From Bog-366 sp963722555 (GTDB lineage Bacteria > Acidobacteriota > Terriglobia > UBA7540): a stretch of DNA of 64,000 nucleotides. The stretch covers positions 62,001 through 126,000 of the forward strand of contig CAVRNQ010000005.1 of the NCBI GenBank assembly GCA_963722555.1. Direction: 5' to 3'. How positions within the stretch are numbered: position 1 is the first letter of the stretch; each line of letters opens with the position of its first letter. A program made the position numbers and the translations under genes. The notes under the pieces were generated by a model. That model was not told where the DNA came from. It ran no database searches and was given only the letters and a program-made list of their open reading frames with translations. Of this stretch, positions 1 through 9,722 are shown one piece after another.

Positions 1-836
1 TTCGCTTCGATGTGGTTCTTGTGCCAGCTCACGTCCACGCCCTTGGTGAAATCCGCCCCGTTGTAGATCGAGTCGGCGATGGGCCACTTGATGAACTGAT
101 TTTTGAAGTGGTAGGTGCCGTATTGCGTGCTTGGCGGGAAGATGGTCTGATACTGGTCGTTCACGTTTACTGCCACATTGGCAAAGCAAAGCATCGTCTC
201 GACGACAGGCGTGCGGTTCACAATGCGCACCTGAGCTTCCAAGTAGGATTTGCCTGGCCTGAGTGTATAGCCGACCGCCCACCGCATGCGGTGACGGATT
301 TCCAACTCGCCGATCCATACCGTCTTGCTGCCATCCTCGCTCTGCTCGATGCGATACTGCACAGGGAGAGCGCTGGTGGCACGGTGATGATGGGGAATGT
401 TCCACTCGATGCCGCCAGAGATCCAGGTCCCGATCAGACCGATCAGCGCCGGCTTGATGACGTGCTGTCTGTAAATGAAATTGTAGTTGTTCGTCTTGTC
501 GATTCCCTCGAAAAGACGGCCGCCAATTTCCGGAAGAATCCCCACCCGGATGTATTGATTTTCGAGATAGACGATTTTATATGTCTTATCTGCTTTTTTG
601 TGCGTCAGAGAGTCGTACAGTGGATAGGGATAGATTCTGTCTTGGGCCCCCTGGGATTCACTGCCAAAATAGAACATGGGATTGGGCTCCGGGGCGCCGA
701 CAAGATAAGTGGGGATCACGATCTTCTCTTCCCAAGCTTTGACGGGGGTTTCTTCAATACCGAGCAAAGGCAGAACCGCGAACGCGAGGATAGCTACGAA
801 CAGCAACGCCGTCAGATTAACGTGGATACGTTTCAT
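1..836 (-). CDS. DUF5107 domain protein, partial (3' end outside window)
   Basis: Reading the minus strand from the ATG at 834-836 gives an open frame to the window edge, about 278 codons. The start has a good ribosome site (AAAGGAGAGG, just upstream). The N-terminus MKRIHVNLTALLFVAILAFA is a signal peptide or membrane anchor. The body resembles DUF5107: it includes NYNFIYRQHVIKPALIG and GGIEWNIPHHHRATS, like the N-terminal beta-sandwich of secreted DUF5107/TPR proteins found beside polysaccharide-degradation genes. The gene lies 107 bp downstream of the GH39-like gene on the same strand, so the two are probably co-transcribed. Catalytic activity is unproven for this family; a carbohydrate-binding or aldose-epimerase-like fold is an inference. 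The C-terminal half cannot be judged. Confidence 0.75.
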   Translation of the reverse strand, partial: MKRIHVNLTALLFVAILAFAVLPLLGIEETPVKAWEEKIVIPTYLVGAPEPNPMFYFGSESQGAQDRIYPYPLYDSLTHKKADKTYKIVYLENQYIRVGILPEIGGRLFEGIDKTNNYNFIYRQHVIKPALIGLIGTWISGGIEWNIPHHHRATSALPVQYRIEQSEDGSKTVWIGELEIRHRMRWAVGYTLRPGKSYLEAQVRIVNRTPVVETMLCFANVAVNVNDQYQTIFPPSTQYGTYHFKNQFIKWPIADSIYNGADFTKGVDVSWHKNHIEA

Positions 837-943
837 TCCGTTCCTCTCCTTTGACCTGGCAGGGCACCTCATGCCCGCAATAATTGTTATCGGGTGGATA
901 CCCGCCGCGAGCGCCTGGGCAGAATCTCCCGTTCTTATAAACC

Positions 944-2686
944 CTACTGTCCGGCCCATGCCGGATTGGACCAAGGCGACGTGCCCTTTGCGTTTGTCGC
1001 ACGAACGCGGTACGTTGAGCGATTGGCGTCTGACGACTTTTCGGAGAACTCGGCCACCGGAGCAGTCACCTCGCCCACTCGACGCCATGGGTTGAAATCA
1101 TCGGAACGCTGCACTTCGAACCTGAGCGCGCCGGGGCTTGGCTTCCAATGAAGCTTTATTTGCTCCCCCCTACGATCCACTACCAACTCACCAGGGGTCT
1201 GCGGGATCTCGAACCAGTCCAGAAACCTTGCGTCGGCCACAGCCATCACGCTGTCCTTAAGCGGCACTTCTACGGTCCGCTTGGCCTTGTCAATCCAGCG
1301 CAGTTCCTGGACATCCCCGGTCCGGATGTCCATCAGCACAGGCTGGGTGATGCTCGTGTCAGCGACAGTCATTTCCGTCATTACGGGTTTTAGGTCATCT
1401 TTCGGGTCCGCTGGAATCGCGAGCCAATATGCGAAGACTCGACGCCCCGAGGCGCGGTCACGAAACCAAAAGTTCCGATGTTCGCCACGCGCGTACTGCT
1501 TCACCGGTTTGAGAGCGTCTTCGCCACCTGGGTCACGAACGGTCTGGCCAAAAACTGCCGAGAGATTCTGGAATGCGAAGAACGCCTCCCGCGGCAGGAA
1601 CGCATCCGGACCTTGAGTATCGCCTTCCAGAATGCCCATCCTGTTATCTTCGTTGCCATCAGTGCTGGGCGTGAATATCCAGATGAAGCCCCTGATGTTA
1701 TGGGCCAGCTGCTCGAGGTAGAAGCGCGGAAGATAACGCGCCTGCACGGATTGATTTGAACCTTTCGCCTTGGGGTTGACGTTCCATTCGTTGAGCCAGA
1801 ATTCCAAATCCGGGCGGATTCCTGGAATCGACATAACCCCCTTGCGGAAGTTCGCACCTCCGTAGAGCAGATCGATCACCTCCGGAGGGCGGCCGGCTCC
1901 AAATGGGCCGTCGGGGTAACAGTGGTAGGCCATGATGTCAATCTTTTTCGGGCAGTCCCTGAGGGCGTTCACGGCAAACTCAAGATTTGGGTTGGCTAGC
2001 CCGCCGAACATGACCTTGGCGTCCGGGTCGGTTGCGTGCACGGCGTCCGCGAACCGGCAGAAAACGCGCCCATACCATTTCGCTTTCTCTGTTTTTTCGA
2101 CGTCCGGTCGCCAATAGCCAATGTTCGGTTCATTCCAGAGTTCCCAGTGGTTGATTCGTCCCTTATAACGGCCCACCATGAAGCGAACGTAACCGAGGAA
2201 CGCCTCAATTTGCTCGTCCGTTTTCGGGGCAAGGAAAATTGGGTTCACAGGCTCATCATTCTGCCCGATTCCAGGAGGCGGAAGGGTAACGCGCTCGGGA
2301 CGCTTCGACCTGTCTTCGGCATAGAGCGGGTTCGAGTATTGCAGTTCGGCCTCGATGGATACGCCATTGTCCAGCAGGGAACGGATCGCCTCGTCAGCGT
2401 CCTCCGGAACGGCGTAGTGTCTAGGCGTCTGTTCCACCCAGTCCCAACTGATCTGCTCGGAAGAATTCTCGTACTGGCCGATCCTTACCCACTTGACTCC
2501 TGAATCAAACAGTGGCGTCCACGTCTTTGTCCACGGCATCCGGGGCCGCCGGGGCAAATTAACGTTCACCCCAAAACCATCGAGCAATTGTGTCGAGCTG
2601 CGCCTGGGAATTTTTGAGGCAACATCCTGAGCCTGAGCCTGAGGGAACCCCAACGTCAACAGAAGAGCGACAATGAGGATGCGCAC
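944..2686 (-). CDS. secreted GH39/clan GH-A-like glycoside hydrolase
   Basis: About 580 residues. The open frame allows a GTG start at 2710, but the GTG at 2684-2686 is preferred: it follows GGAAAGG by 6 nt and begins a clean signal peptide (MRILIVALLLTLGFPQAQAQ). Numbering from the longer start, a TIM-barrel hydrolase domain fills roughly residues 40-400. WELWNEPN carries the probable acid/base Glu194, and FWLNEWN carries the probable nucleophile Glu308; this pairing is typical of clan GH-A, nearest GH39. The last 90 residues (ELVVDRRGEQIKLHW onward) look like a fibronectin type III module. The next gene downstream is DUF5107, and a PocR/AraC regulator lies upstream on the same strand. The substrate is unknown; a plant or microbial beta-glycan is a guess from family membership. 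Confidence 0.82.
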   Translation of the reverse strand: MRILIVALLLTLGFPQAQAQDVASKIPRRSSTQLLDGFGVNVNLPRRPRMPWTKTWTPLFDSGVKWVRIGQYENSSEQISWDWVEQTPRHYAVPEDADEAIRSLLDNGVSIEAELQYSNPLYAEDRSKRPERVTLPPPGIGQNDEPVNPIFLAPKTDEQIEAFLGYVRFMVGRYKGRINHWELWNEPNIGYWRPDVEKTEKAKWYGRVFCRFADAVHATDPDAKVMFGGLANPNLEFAVNALRDCPKKIDIMAYHCYPDGPFGAGRPPEVIDLLYGGANFRKGVMSIPGIRPDLEFWLNEWNVNPKAKGSNQSVQARYLPRFYLEQLAHNIRGFIWIFTPSTDGNEDNRMGILEGDTQGPDAFLPREAFFAFQNLSAVFGQTVRDPGGEDALKPVKQYARGEHRNFWFRDRASGRRVFAYWLAIPADPKDDLKPVMTEMTVADTSITQPVLMDIRTGDVQELRWIDKAKRTVEVPLKDSVMAVADARFLDWFEIPQTPGELVVDRRGEQIKLHWKPSPGALRFEVQRSDDFNPWRRVGEVTAPVAEFSEKSSDANRSTYRVRATNAKGTSPWSNPAWAGQ

Positions 2687-3040
2687 AAAAAGCCTTTCCG
2701 CGGCCGGCACTGCGCCGCATTGTCAAGTCGGTCGTAATTCCTGCCAATAGTCATTGAGTCAAAAATCGTAAAACAAGAAATACTTCAACATTTCTGCGGG
2801 CGGCCATTTGGCTCGCGGACGTGAGGTCGCTCACATCTACTCGGATAGCACAATGACTTCCTGGCCGGGACCGGCGCCAAACGCTGAAAGTGCAACCGAA
2901 AGAGCGCCCGTTCCGCTGTCAGGGTAGCGGATTGATGCCGCGGACACAATGAGTCTAAGCGTTATTTTGAGCACTTAAACGGCATCTATTGGCGGATGGG
3001 ACTTGGAACCGCAATATCCGCTAGGTCCTCAAAATGTCAC

Positions 3041-4936
3041 TTAAACTTCGCCGCGGATGGTCACTTTGGTGGTCAATGGAGGAATTTCATATCGGATCGG
3101 CTGTTTGCTGAAGTCAGTGGGCGAGCAACCCGCAACCTTGCGAAAAACTCTTGCGAAGTAGGCTGGATTGCAGAAGTCGCATTTTTCCGCCACCTCCGAC
3201 ACGCGGCTATTTGGATCCAGTAGCAGCCGCCGGGCACGCTCAATTCGCTTCTCCATCATGTATCGCTCGGGCGTCACTCCCGCTATTCTCTTAAAAGTGC
3301 GGCTCAGATGCCCCTGAGAGACTCCCAGAAGAGCTGCAACCTCCGGGATCGAAACCGGCAAAGATCCTACTGCCCGCTCAATATTCTTATCGAAAAGAGC
3401 GCAAGCACGGTCGACAAGCTTCTCGTGTTTGCCGGAGTACAAGCGCCCCATCTCTGCCATAAGACGCTCGACGCAGTTGAGCCAGGACCCTTGCAGTTCG
3501 AACGCTGTCGGCGCCACCTCCAGACTTTCGGAAGCTGCGCGCCTCCAACAGTCCAAGGTCGTTGTGTCGCAGCCCAGCTTTTGGGCAGTCAGCATGAGTG
3601 CGTCCAGGGCAGAGAGAAGGAATTGGCGCAAGGCAGGCAGGCTTTCCCTATTACTGCCAAGATGCCGGTTCGCTAGCATGGGAACCGACTGCAGAGCGGA
3701 TCGCGCCTGTTGGAAGTCTCGTCGCGACAGAGCTTCACACGCAACTCCAATCTGGCTCGAGAGCGCGCGAACAGCGGCAGGCTGGCCTTTGTAGACAGCG
3801 ATCGTGGCTTCTGATTCAGCCAGCGCTGCCCAGGCTTCCTGATAGGACTCGGCCAGCCTATTCCATTCTTCTCTCGGCCGGCCTACTCCGATCCGGACGC
3901 GAAGACTGCACTGCTGGTAGATGTAGTTCACTACCCTCTGCGCCAAAGCATAGGCTTTAACCTCGCTCAGCGTACCTGTTCGCCCTCCGTTATCGGCGAA
4001 GAAAATGCAGATACCACGGCGGCGAAGGTAAACCGCCATTACATTTTTCATGTTTCCGGTCAGATCCTCGACGGCATACAAAACTCGCGTGAATGCCATA
4101 TCGAAGGAAGAGGACGGGGCCCCATTCTCCACCTCCCCTTGCGGCCGGACGATCATGATCCGATTTGGATAAGATGTGAACTGCATGGCGCGAGCAATTT
4201 CTCGCAGCCGTCCACTCTCCTCGACACCTCCACCTAAGATGATGTGTGCCATCTCCTTACAGAGGAGCTGCGACTCTCGCAAGCGAAACTGCTGGGCCTC
4301 GATGGCGTCAAGCAGACGCTTCCATCCCGTGGCTAGATATTCGGCAAAGATCTCGAGAATCCTCACTGTGTGCTGGATGTCCTCCTCCGACACCACGGGA
4401 ACTTGCTGATAAGCAGCCTTCAACTGCTGGAGGTCAAGCGTTCCCAGATGCCGGACGTCGCGGCGCACCGCCCGAAACCCCGGGTCGTCAGGCCGAGATC
4501 GCAGCACCTGGCCAGTGAACAGCGTCGCAATGTGCTTGCCATCGCACATTACCGGCACAGCAATATCAACGAGTCCGGCATGGCAACGATAAACCTCGGG
4601 CCTTCCGCTAGCGCCAACCCTGGCCTCGGCGGCCTTGTCCGATGTCGTGCAACCTGCCCTCACAATTTCACAGAACCTTGGATTTAAGTTTGCTCGGTCG
4701 CCACAAACCAATCGCGAGCATGTCCCTTGCAGAGCTTGCGCGGTCCCCGCGATCTGTGTCAGGCCTGATCCCGCTGACTCGCTGCCCTTCCACATCAAAT
4801 CGACGCTCCTGATTGGACAAGATTTGTTAATGAGCACTAGAAGGAGATCGAAGAAGCGCAGATCCTTCTCGAACTGCCCAGCCAGTGACTTACCGTCGAG
4901 CGTGGATAGCAGGTTCGGCCTGCGTGCGCTGTCCAT
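3041..4936 (-). CDS. PocR-sensor AraC-family transcriptional regulator
   Basis: 631 residues, no signal peptide, predicted cytoplasmic. ATG at 4936 with GAGGAGG six bases upstream. Residues about 20-200 match the PocR sensory domain: a Cys/His-rich ligand pocket with CSRLVCGDRANLNPRFCE, AGCTTSD and YRCHAGLVDIAVPV, followed by LFTGQVL. The middle (about 240-500) is helical and resembles the long sensor-linker region of this class. Residues about 525-625 are an AraC/XylS double helix-turn-helix (IPEVAALLGVSQGHLSRTFKRI, then VAEKCDFCNPAYFARVFRKV). PocR-domain regulators usually respond to small carbon metabolites; the effector here is unknown. The position between the receptor gene (5.3-8.8 kb) and the GH39-like gene suggests it controls this sugar locus. 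Confidence 0.88.
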   Translation of the reverse strand: MDSARRPNLLSTLDGKSLAGQFEKDLRFFDLLLVLINKSCPIRSVDLMWKGSESAGSGLTQIAGTAQALQGTCSRLVCGDRANLNPRFCEIVRAGCTTSDKAAEARVGASGRPEVYRCHAGLVDIAVPVMCDGKHIATLFTGQVLRSRPDDPGFRAVRRDVRHLGTLDLQQLKAAYQQVPVVSEEDIQHTVRILEIFAEYLATGWKRLLDAIEAQQFRLRESQLLCKEMAHIILGGGVEESGRLREIARAMQFTSYPNRIMIVRPQGEVENGAPSSSFDMAFTRVLYAVEDLTGNMKNVMAVYLRRRGICIFFADNGGRTGTLSEVKAYALAQRVVNYIYQQCSLRVRIGVGRPREEWNRLAESYQEAWAALAESEATIAVYKGQPAAVRALSSQIGVACEALSRRDFQQARSALQSVPMLANRHLGSNRESLPALRQFLLSALDALMLTAQKLGCDTTTLDCWRRAASESLEVAPTAFELQGSWLNCVERLMAEMGRLYSGKHEKLVDRACALFDKNIERAVGSLPVSIPEVAALLGVSQGHLSRTFKRIAGVTPERYMMEKRIERARRLLLDPNSRVSEVAEKCDFCNPAYFARVFRKVAGCSPTDFSKQPIRYEIPPLTTKVTIRGEV

Positions 4937-5311
4937 ACGGGTCCTCCTCGTGGAACCTGTGAATGCTATGAATTCAGAGCGGACAATGCAATCGTTTTAA
5001 TGACTGGCCTTGTCTTCTTCTGATTTCAATCGAATTGCCAAGATCTCGCCCCGCCAGTCTGGCGATGGGTACAGCGCTAATGCAGGGTTGCTCGTTTTCT
5101 GTCACTCCTCACTTCGACAAACGCCTGGTATTGAGATCTATGATTTCCAGCACGATGAGTCTCCAACACACTGGTTGATGATGAAGCCGCATGGCCTCGG
5201 TTGCCCGTCAACGTCCGCCGCCGCTTGCCATGATTCCGCCTTCGCGCATTCAGCAAACTCACGTCACGCGCTGGGGTCCCACGAACAAGCAAGGTGATTG
5301 GGCTTGCGGCG
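4937..5311. other. intergenic, no gene seen
   Basis: Gap between the regulator start and the receptor terminator. No convincing coding frame, RNA gene or repeat was recognised. It should contain the regulator promoter, but no clear -35/-10 pair stands out. Confidence 0.4.
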
Positions 5312-5338
5312 CCTGGGCGGGATCAACTCCCGCCCAGG
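5312..5338 (-). terminator. strong hairpin after TonB-dependent receptor gene
   Basis: Perfect 11-bp stem (CCTGGGCGGGA / TCCCGCCCAGG) with a 5-nt loop TCAAC, 15 bp beyond the receptor stop codon in the direction of transcription. There is no clear U-tract, so it may be a Rho-assisted terminator or an RNA-stabilising stem. Confidence 0.6.
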
Positions 5339-5352
5339 GCCGCCGAGATTCA

Positions 5353-8300
5353 TTAGAAGATGAACTTCATACCCACCTGGCCGATTCGCGCACTGCTTGC
5401 GCCCGTCACAAAGCCGAAAGATGAGTTGAGGATGTTCCCAGTCGGACCCCAGAATTGGGCATGATTGAAAGCGTTGAAGAGTTCGGCCCGAAATTGCAGG
5501 TTCTTCGATTCCGTCAAGCGGAGTTCTTTGGCCAACGACAGGTTCCAGTTGTTCCAACCAGGTCCGTGGAAGTACCGGCGGCTGGCATTGCCGAGCTGCC
5601 CGATGACCTCCCTAGTGAACAAGGAGGTGTTGAAGTAAGGATTCGTCCCGCTGCCCGGATCGCCCTTGCGGGGATCGGTGATGTTTAGGGAACCCGGGAG
5701 GCGGTTCGGCTCGTCCACGGAACTGCCCTGCCCTACACCGAAAGTCCCCAAAAGCGAGTTATCATCAGGCTCTTGGAGATACACAGGGAAGCCGGTGGCG
5801 AAGCGCGTAATTCCGCTGATGGCCCAGCCATTGGTCAAGCGGTTGGGGTGCCCGAGCTTGTCAAAAGGTATCCGATAGCTGTAACTCACGACGAAGTTGT
5901 TTGGTACATCGAAAGCGGACAACGCCTTCGTAATCTTGGGGTTGATGGGGTTGATGTTGTCGCCCTGGCCCAGTCCAGTGCCAGACGCGTTATCGAGCGA
6001 CTTGCTCCAGGTGTAGCCCGCGAGGAATTCCAGGCGGCCCAGGGTGTGGCGCAGCGTGACCTGGAGCGCGTTGTAGTTGGAGTTGGCCATGCTTGCTATG
6101 TAGCCGTTGCTGCCAAAAGCATCATTGAAGGGCGAGCGTGTGGTGGTGATGACTCCGCCACCGATGGGGTGGTAGACGCCGTTCTCGCCATAGGGGCCGC
6201 AGGTGACCCCATCAGTCACTTGGCTTAGCTGGCTTAGGCTCAGGCACAGAGCCGGATTCCCCGTATTGGCCTCCACGGTCGCAAGAAGCCGGTGGGCTTG
6301 CGTCCCGACGTAACTCAGAGAGAGCAATGTTGCCCCTCCGAATTGCCGTTGAATCGTGAAGTTGTAATCCTCGTTATAGGGAAGGCGGTTGTCGTGAAAG
6401 AAGGCCGGCGAACTGGAGAGGGGCAGGACCTGCGACCAGGGGAAGGAGTTGTCAGGATTATTGGGTCCCACGTTGAGGGGAGGTATGGGTGCGGGGAAGT
6501 GCTGGCCCCTGTCCAGTCCACTGGGACGATCAATAAAGGGGGTCGCAAACAGGGGGGGCGCTGGATTGGACCACCAATATCCGTACGGAGCGTCCCCTAA
6601 TTCCTGTGCGTATATACTTCCTTCGTAAGATGTAAAATAGACGCCAAACGAAGCCCTGATGCTCGACTTGCCAGGGCCTCCCAACAATTTACCTAGGAAG
6701 CCTCCGTCGGCATGAGGAGAATAGGCGAGACCTAGGCGCGGGCCAAAATTGTTGTAGCGAGTCGGGCTCAGCGTGGAGGGAACCCCAGGATCGCCTGGGA
6801 AAACCCAGCCCGTCGGTGCCCCCGGAAATACCTTCGACTGCAGACCGAGGACGAGCCCCTCGATTTCGTTATGGGCCTCCCACCAGGGAGTGCTGACTTC
6901 CCAGCGCAAGCCAGCATTCAGCGTCAAGTTGGAGGTGGCCCGCCAGCTATCCTGGCCATACAGAGCGTAGTAGCGGCAGCGCTGATAGCTCGGCAATTGC
7001 TCGCCTTGGGAATAGCCTGCGGGAGCCCCAACCAGGAAATCTGCAAAATCACTGCCCGTCTCGTTGCCGTTAAATCCGAAGCCTCCATTAAGGTTACCGC
7101 CGAGCTTCTTTGTGACCGGGTCGTAACTGAAGCTCCCACCGAATTTGACCGTGTGGGTGCCAATCACCTTCGAAAAGTTGTCCGCTATCTGATAGGTGTT
7201 CTCGTAGAATCGTGTTATCCAAGAAGCAACACCGATGCTGAAGTTGTTGAAGCCGACGGGTTCAACCCCCTGGAGCTGTTGCACGGGATAGATGCCCGTA
7301 AAACCCTGGGAAGCAAGTGAAACCCCCGTCCCGCCAATCGGAAAACCAGTGAAATAGACATTGCGCATGTATACAAGACGGAGTTCGTTGACCGAACTGG
7401 GGCCAAACGACTTGGTGATGCCTAAGTTGATCATCTGATTCCGGCCGTTGTTACTTGAGCTGAACCCCGGAACGCTCGCTCCGCCGTACGGATTAATGCT
7501 TGCGTAATCGTCCAGGTAAAAATAGCCCGAGAGCAAACCCAGGCGGGTGTTGGCATCGAGGCGCGCGCTGCCCATGTCGTCCCTCAGCGTTGCCTTGTAC
7601 GCCGAAGTGGTGAAGGTGGAGGAGCCCAAGTTGGGAACCGGAATGTACTTCATGAGGGCTTTTGTGGGCGCAGTGAATGCGGACTGAGGGATAACCGCGT
7701 TGGGAAATACGCATTGAGCGCTACTTGTACACCCGCTCGTGTAATACGGCTCGCCGGCAGTGACCGGGTAGCCCAATTCCTGCGCAAGCGTGTTGGCCCA
7801 GGACCCACCGTTCACCGTCCCCGTGAGTTGGCTGGCCACATCCGCCAAGTTCCCGGTCCGGTCGGCGGCTGAGGGCACCAAGATAAGCCCGGTGTCCACG
7901 CCCTGCACCATGCGCGTTCCCTGGTAGTCAGTGAAGAAAAACAGCTTGTCATGCCGGATGGGACCGCCTGCCGTGCCACCGAACTGGTTCTGGTGCAAGA
8001 CCGCGCGGTCCGGGGAGTAGAAGTTCCGCGCGTCATAGTTGGGGTTCCGCAAGAACTCAAACGCACTTCCATGAAACTGGTTGGTTCCGGACTTGGTGAG
8101 TACGTTGATGAGCCCCCCACCATAGTTGCCATACTCCGCGTCCGCATTGTCGGTCAGAACGCGAAATTCCGCGATGGAATCCAAATTGGGAGTGATGGCG
8201 GGTCCATTGGCCTGCTTGTCCTGGGCGTTGCCACCGTTGATCATGAAGCCGTTGGAAGTTTCCCGTTGCCCACTTATGGAGACACTCGCCCCCTCCCCAC

Positions 8301-8793
8301 TTCCCCCCGGAGCCACGCCCGGTTGCAGACCGAGCAAGTCCAAATAGCTGCGGCCGTTCAAAGGGAGTGTAAGCATCTTGGTGGTCCCGATGACATCGCC
8401 CATCTGGGTGTTGCTGGTTTCAACGTGCGCCGCTGTGGCGGAGACGCTCACCTCCTGGGTCACGGCGCCCACCTTCATGGCGGCATCAATGCGCAAGGCG
8501 GTGTTGACATCCAACACCAGACCCGTCTCCCGGTATTCCTGGAATCCGGTGGCCTTGATCCTCACCTCATATTTCCCAGCGGGCAGGGCCGGAAAGGAAT
8601 AGAAGCCCTGGGCATTGGTCTGGGTCGAGCTATCAATTCCCGTTTCGGTATTGTGTGCAGTCACCGCAGCTCCAGGGATGACCGCCCCTGTAGGGTCCGT
8701 CACGGTTCCTGAAATACTCCCCGTGATGCCACCCCAAACAGTCCCGGTTGCGAGTAGTAATAGAATTACCAAAGTCTCCAATTTGCCTTTCAT
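5353..8793 (-). CDS. Oar-like TonB-dependent outer-membrane receptor
   Basis: 1146 residues from the ATG at 8791-8793, which has AGGAGG upstream and begins a signal peptide (MKGKLETLVILLLLATGTVWG). The open frame continues 42 codons further upstream without signal character. Order: signal peptide; carboxypeptidase-regulatory-like beta domain (GSISGTVTDPTGAVIPGAAV..., about residues 25-115); plug domain (LPLNGRSYLDLLGLQPGV, then a TKSGTNQFHGSAFEFLRN motif typical of this group); and a long beta-barrel ending in Phe (IGQVGMKFIF). Acidobacteriota carry dozens of such receptors for oligosaccharide import. No TonB box is obvious. It has a hairpin terminator and sits with a PocR/AraC regulator and GH39-like enzyme, so a sugar or glycoside is the likely cargo; the exact ligand is unknown. 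Confidence 0.93.
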   Translation of the reverse strand: MKGKLETLVILLLLATGTVWGGITGSISGTVTDPTGAVIPGAAVTAHNTETGIDSSTQTNAQGFYSFPALPAGKYEVRIKATGFQEYRETGLVLDVNTALRIDAAMKVGAVTQEVSVSATAAHVETSNTQMGDVIGTTKMLTLPLNGRSYLDLLGLQPGVAPGGSGEGASVSISGQRETSNGFMINGGNAQDKQANGPAITPNLDSIAEFRVLTDNADAEYGNYGGGLINVLTKSGTNQFHGSAFEFLRNPNYDARNFYSPDRAVLHQNQFGGTAGGPIRHDKLFFFTDYQGTRMVQGVDTGLILVPSAADRTGNLADVASQLTGTVNGGSWANTLAQELGYPVTAGEPYYTSGCTSSAQCVFPNAVIPQSAFTAPTKALMKYIPVPNLGSSTFTTSAYKATLRDDMGSARLDANTRLGLLSGYFYLDDYASINPYGGASVPGFSSSNNGRNQMINLGITKSFGPSSVNELRLVYMRNVYFTGFPIGGTGVSLASQGFTGIYPVQQLQGVEPVGFNNFSIGVASWITRFYENTYQIADNFSKVIGTHTVKFGGSFSYDPVTKKLGGNLNGGFGFNGNETGSDFADFLVGAPAGYSQGEQLPSYQRCRYYALYGQDSWRATSNLTLNAGLRWEVSTPWWEAHNEIEGLVLGLQSKVFPGAPTGWVFPGDPGVPSTLSPTRYNNFGPRLGLAYSPHADGGFLGKLLGGPGKSSIRASFGVYFTSYEGSIYAQELGDAPYGYWWSNPAPPLFATPFIDRPSGLDRGQHFPAPIPPLNVGPNNPDNSFPWSQVLPLSSSPAFFHDNRLPYNEDYNFTIQRQFGGATLLSLSYVGTQAHRLLATVEANTGNPALCLSLSQLSQVTDGVTCGPYGENGVYHPIGGGVITTTRSPFNDAFGSNGYIASMANSNYNALQVTLRHTLGRLEFLAGYTWSKSLDNASGTGLGQGDNINPINPKITKALSAFDVPNNFVVSYSYRIPFDKLGHPNRLTNGWAISGITRFATGFPVYLQEPDDNSLLGTFGVGQGSSVDEPNRLPGSLNITDPRKGDPGSGTNPYFNTSLFTREVIGQLGNASRRYFHGPGWNNWNLSLAKELRLTESKNLQFRAELFNAFNHAQFWGPTGNILNSSFGFVTGASSARIGQVGMKFIF

Positions 8794-9073
8794 AATTAAT
8801 TCATCCTCCTGATTTGAACTCGCGGACTTTCCATTTGTTCGACCCGGGTACCCCGACCAAATCCAGTTCAGCATGATCCGGGAAAGCTCTCCGTTCCTGG
8901 CGCCTGTTCCTGGATCCAAATTGAGAAACGCAGTCTATCCACTTCGTATGCGCTTCCTTTCTACTCTATGAGCCAAACTGGCACGAGAAAGCGGGCGTGC
9001 CAAGCGACTAAGGTTAAAATCCGAAACCAGTACCACGCTTTTATCGTTCCCTAGGAACATGAGGAAATTCCCT

Positions 9074-9121
9074 TGTCAAGGCCCCCTATTTTCGGTCTGT
9101 GTCGTTGACATATGATATGTC
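9074..9121 (-). promoter_or_regulatory. candidate promoter -35 and palindromic operator of the receptor gene
   Basis: On the minus strand a perfect TTGACA lies at 9079-9074 upstream of the receptor. A 15-bp palindrome GACATATGATATGTC (9107-9121) is centred about 35 bp upstream of it. The core ATATGATAT recurs at nearly the same distance (33 bp) from TTGACA in the two GntR-linked promoters near 30.9 and 34.4 kb. No convincing -10 box follows at 17-18 bp, and an insertion-sequence remnant may begin in this palindrome, so the operator role is tentative. Confidence 0.35.
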
Positions 9122-9241
9122 CGGTCGAATTCACAAGTGAAATGTCCGCTTTTCAGGCGGGCCGTGGTAAGCCTCATGTCGGGGGTGGACATGAAGCATT
9201 ACAGCGAGGCCGCCGTGGAGCGGACCATCGCCGTCCGGTGA
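9105..9241 (+). mobile_element. possible 5' stub of an insertion sequence
   Basis: A short frame from ATG 9191 reads MKHYSEAAVERTIAVR then stops at 9239-9241. This resembles the N-terminus of transposases that start with a charged SEAAVERTMKVQEV-like helix. Upstream are two ATGTCCG motifs of the kind seen at insertion-sequence ends. No downstream transposase remains, so if real this is only the left end of a decayed element. Confidence 0.28.
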
Positions 9242-9370
9242 GACCCATCCTCAATGATCTCCAACCGCTCTGGCCCTGTCCACACTGCTTTCATCATGGT
9301 GCTAAATGTAGCTCGCAGATATCAGACTCGCAATATGTCTGGCTGCTAATTTGAACACTTAAACAACCTA

Positions 9371-9422
9371 AGCAGCCGCCTCCTGGGCAACTGTTCAGAT
9401 CCCTCGTCAGTGCGTTCGGCTG
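9371..9422 (+). repeat. dispersed repeat, copy A
   Basis: About 52 bp closely matching 14350-14401 (starts AGCAGCCGCCTCCTGGGCA, ends GTGCGTTCGGCTG). Weaker similarity continues for about 100 bp in both copies, to a shared GGCGCACCCGGA. Nature unknown; it may be an insertion-sequence end or a structured intergenic element. Confidence 0.6.
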
Positions 9423-9722
9423 CCCAGACGGGGTTCGAGGAAACAGCTCCCGCCTTGTCGCCTTGTGTTTAGCGACGAATCCGCAGGTGCAATTCGAAGT
9501 TCTAGCCGAGCGACGGCGCACCCGGAATCAATCCACATGCTCGTATTGTATAAACGCTTTTCGGAAACTGATCCTGCCTACCGTGCGAAAACCATGTGAT
9601 TTTGGCACTTTCCGGATCGACAGCTCCTGTACTCGCAGAATCAACGACTTGCGGGGCTGATTTCGGATACCCTTTTGGCAAGCCTCTAACTTCCAAACCG
9701 AGAGGTCGCCGCAGTCTGATCG

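Noticed and set aside
12..854. 280-codon plus-strand frame
   Set aside because: It is antisense to the DUF5107 gene, which has a signal peptide, ribosome site and family match.
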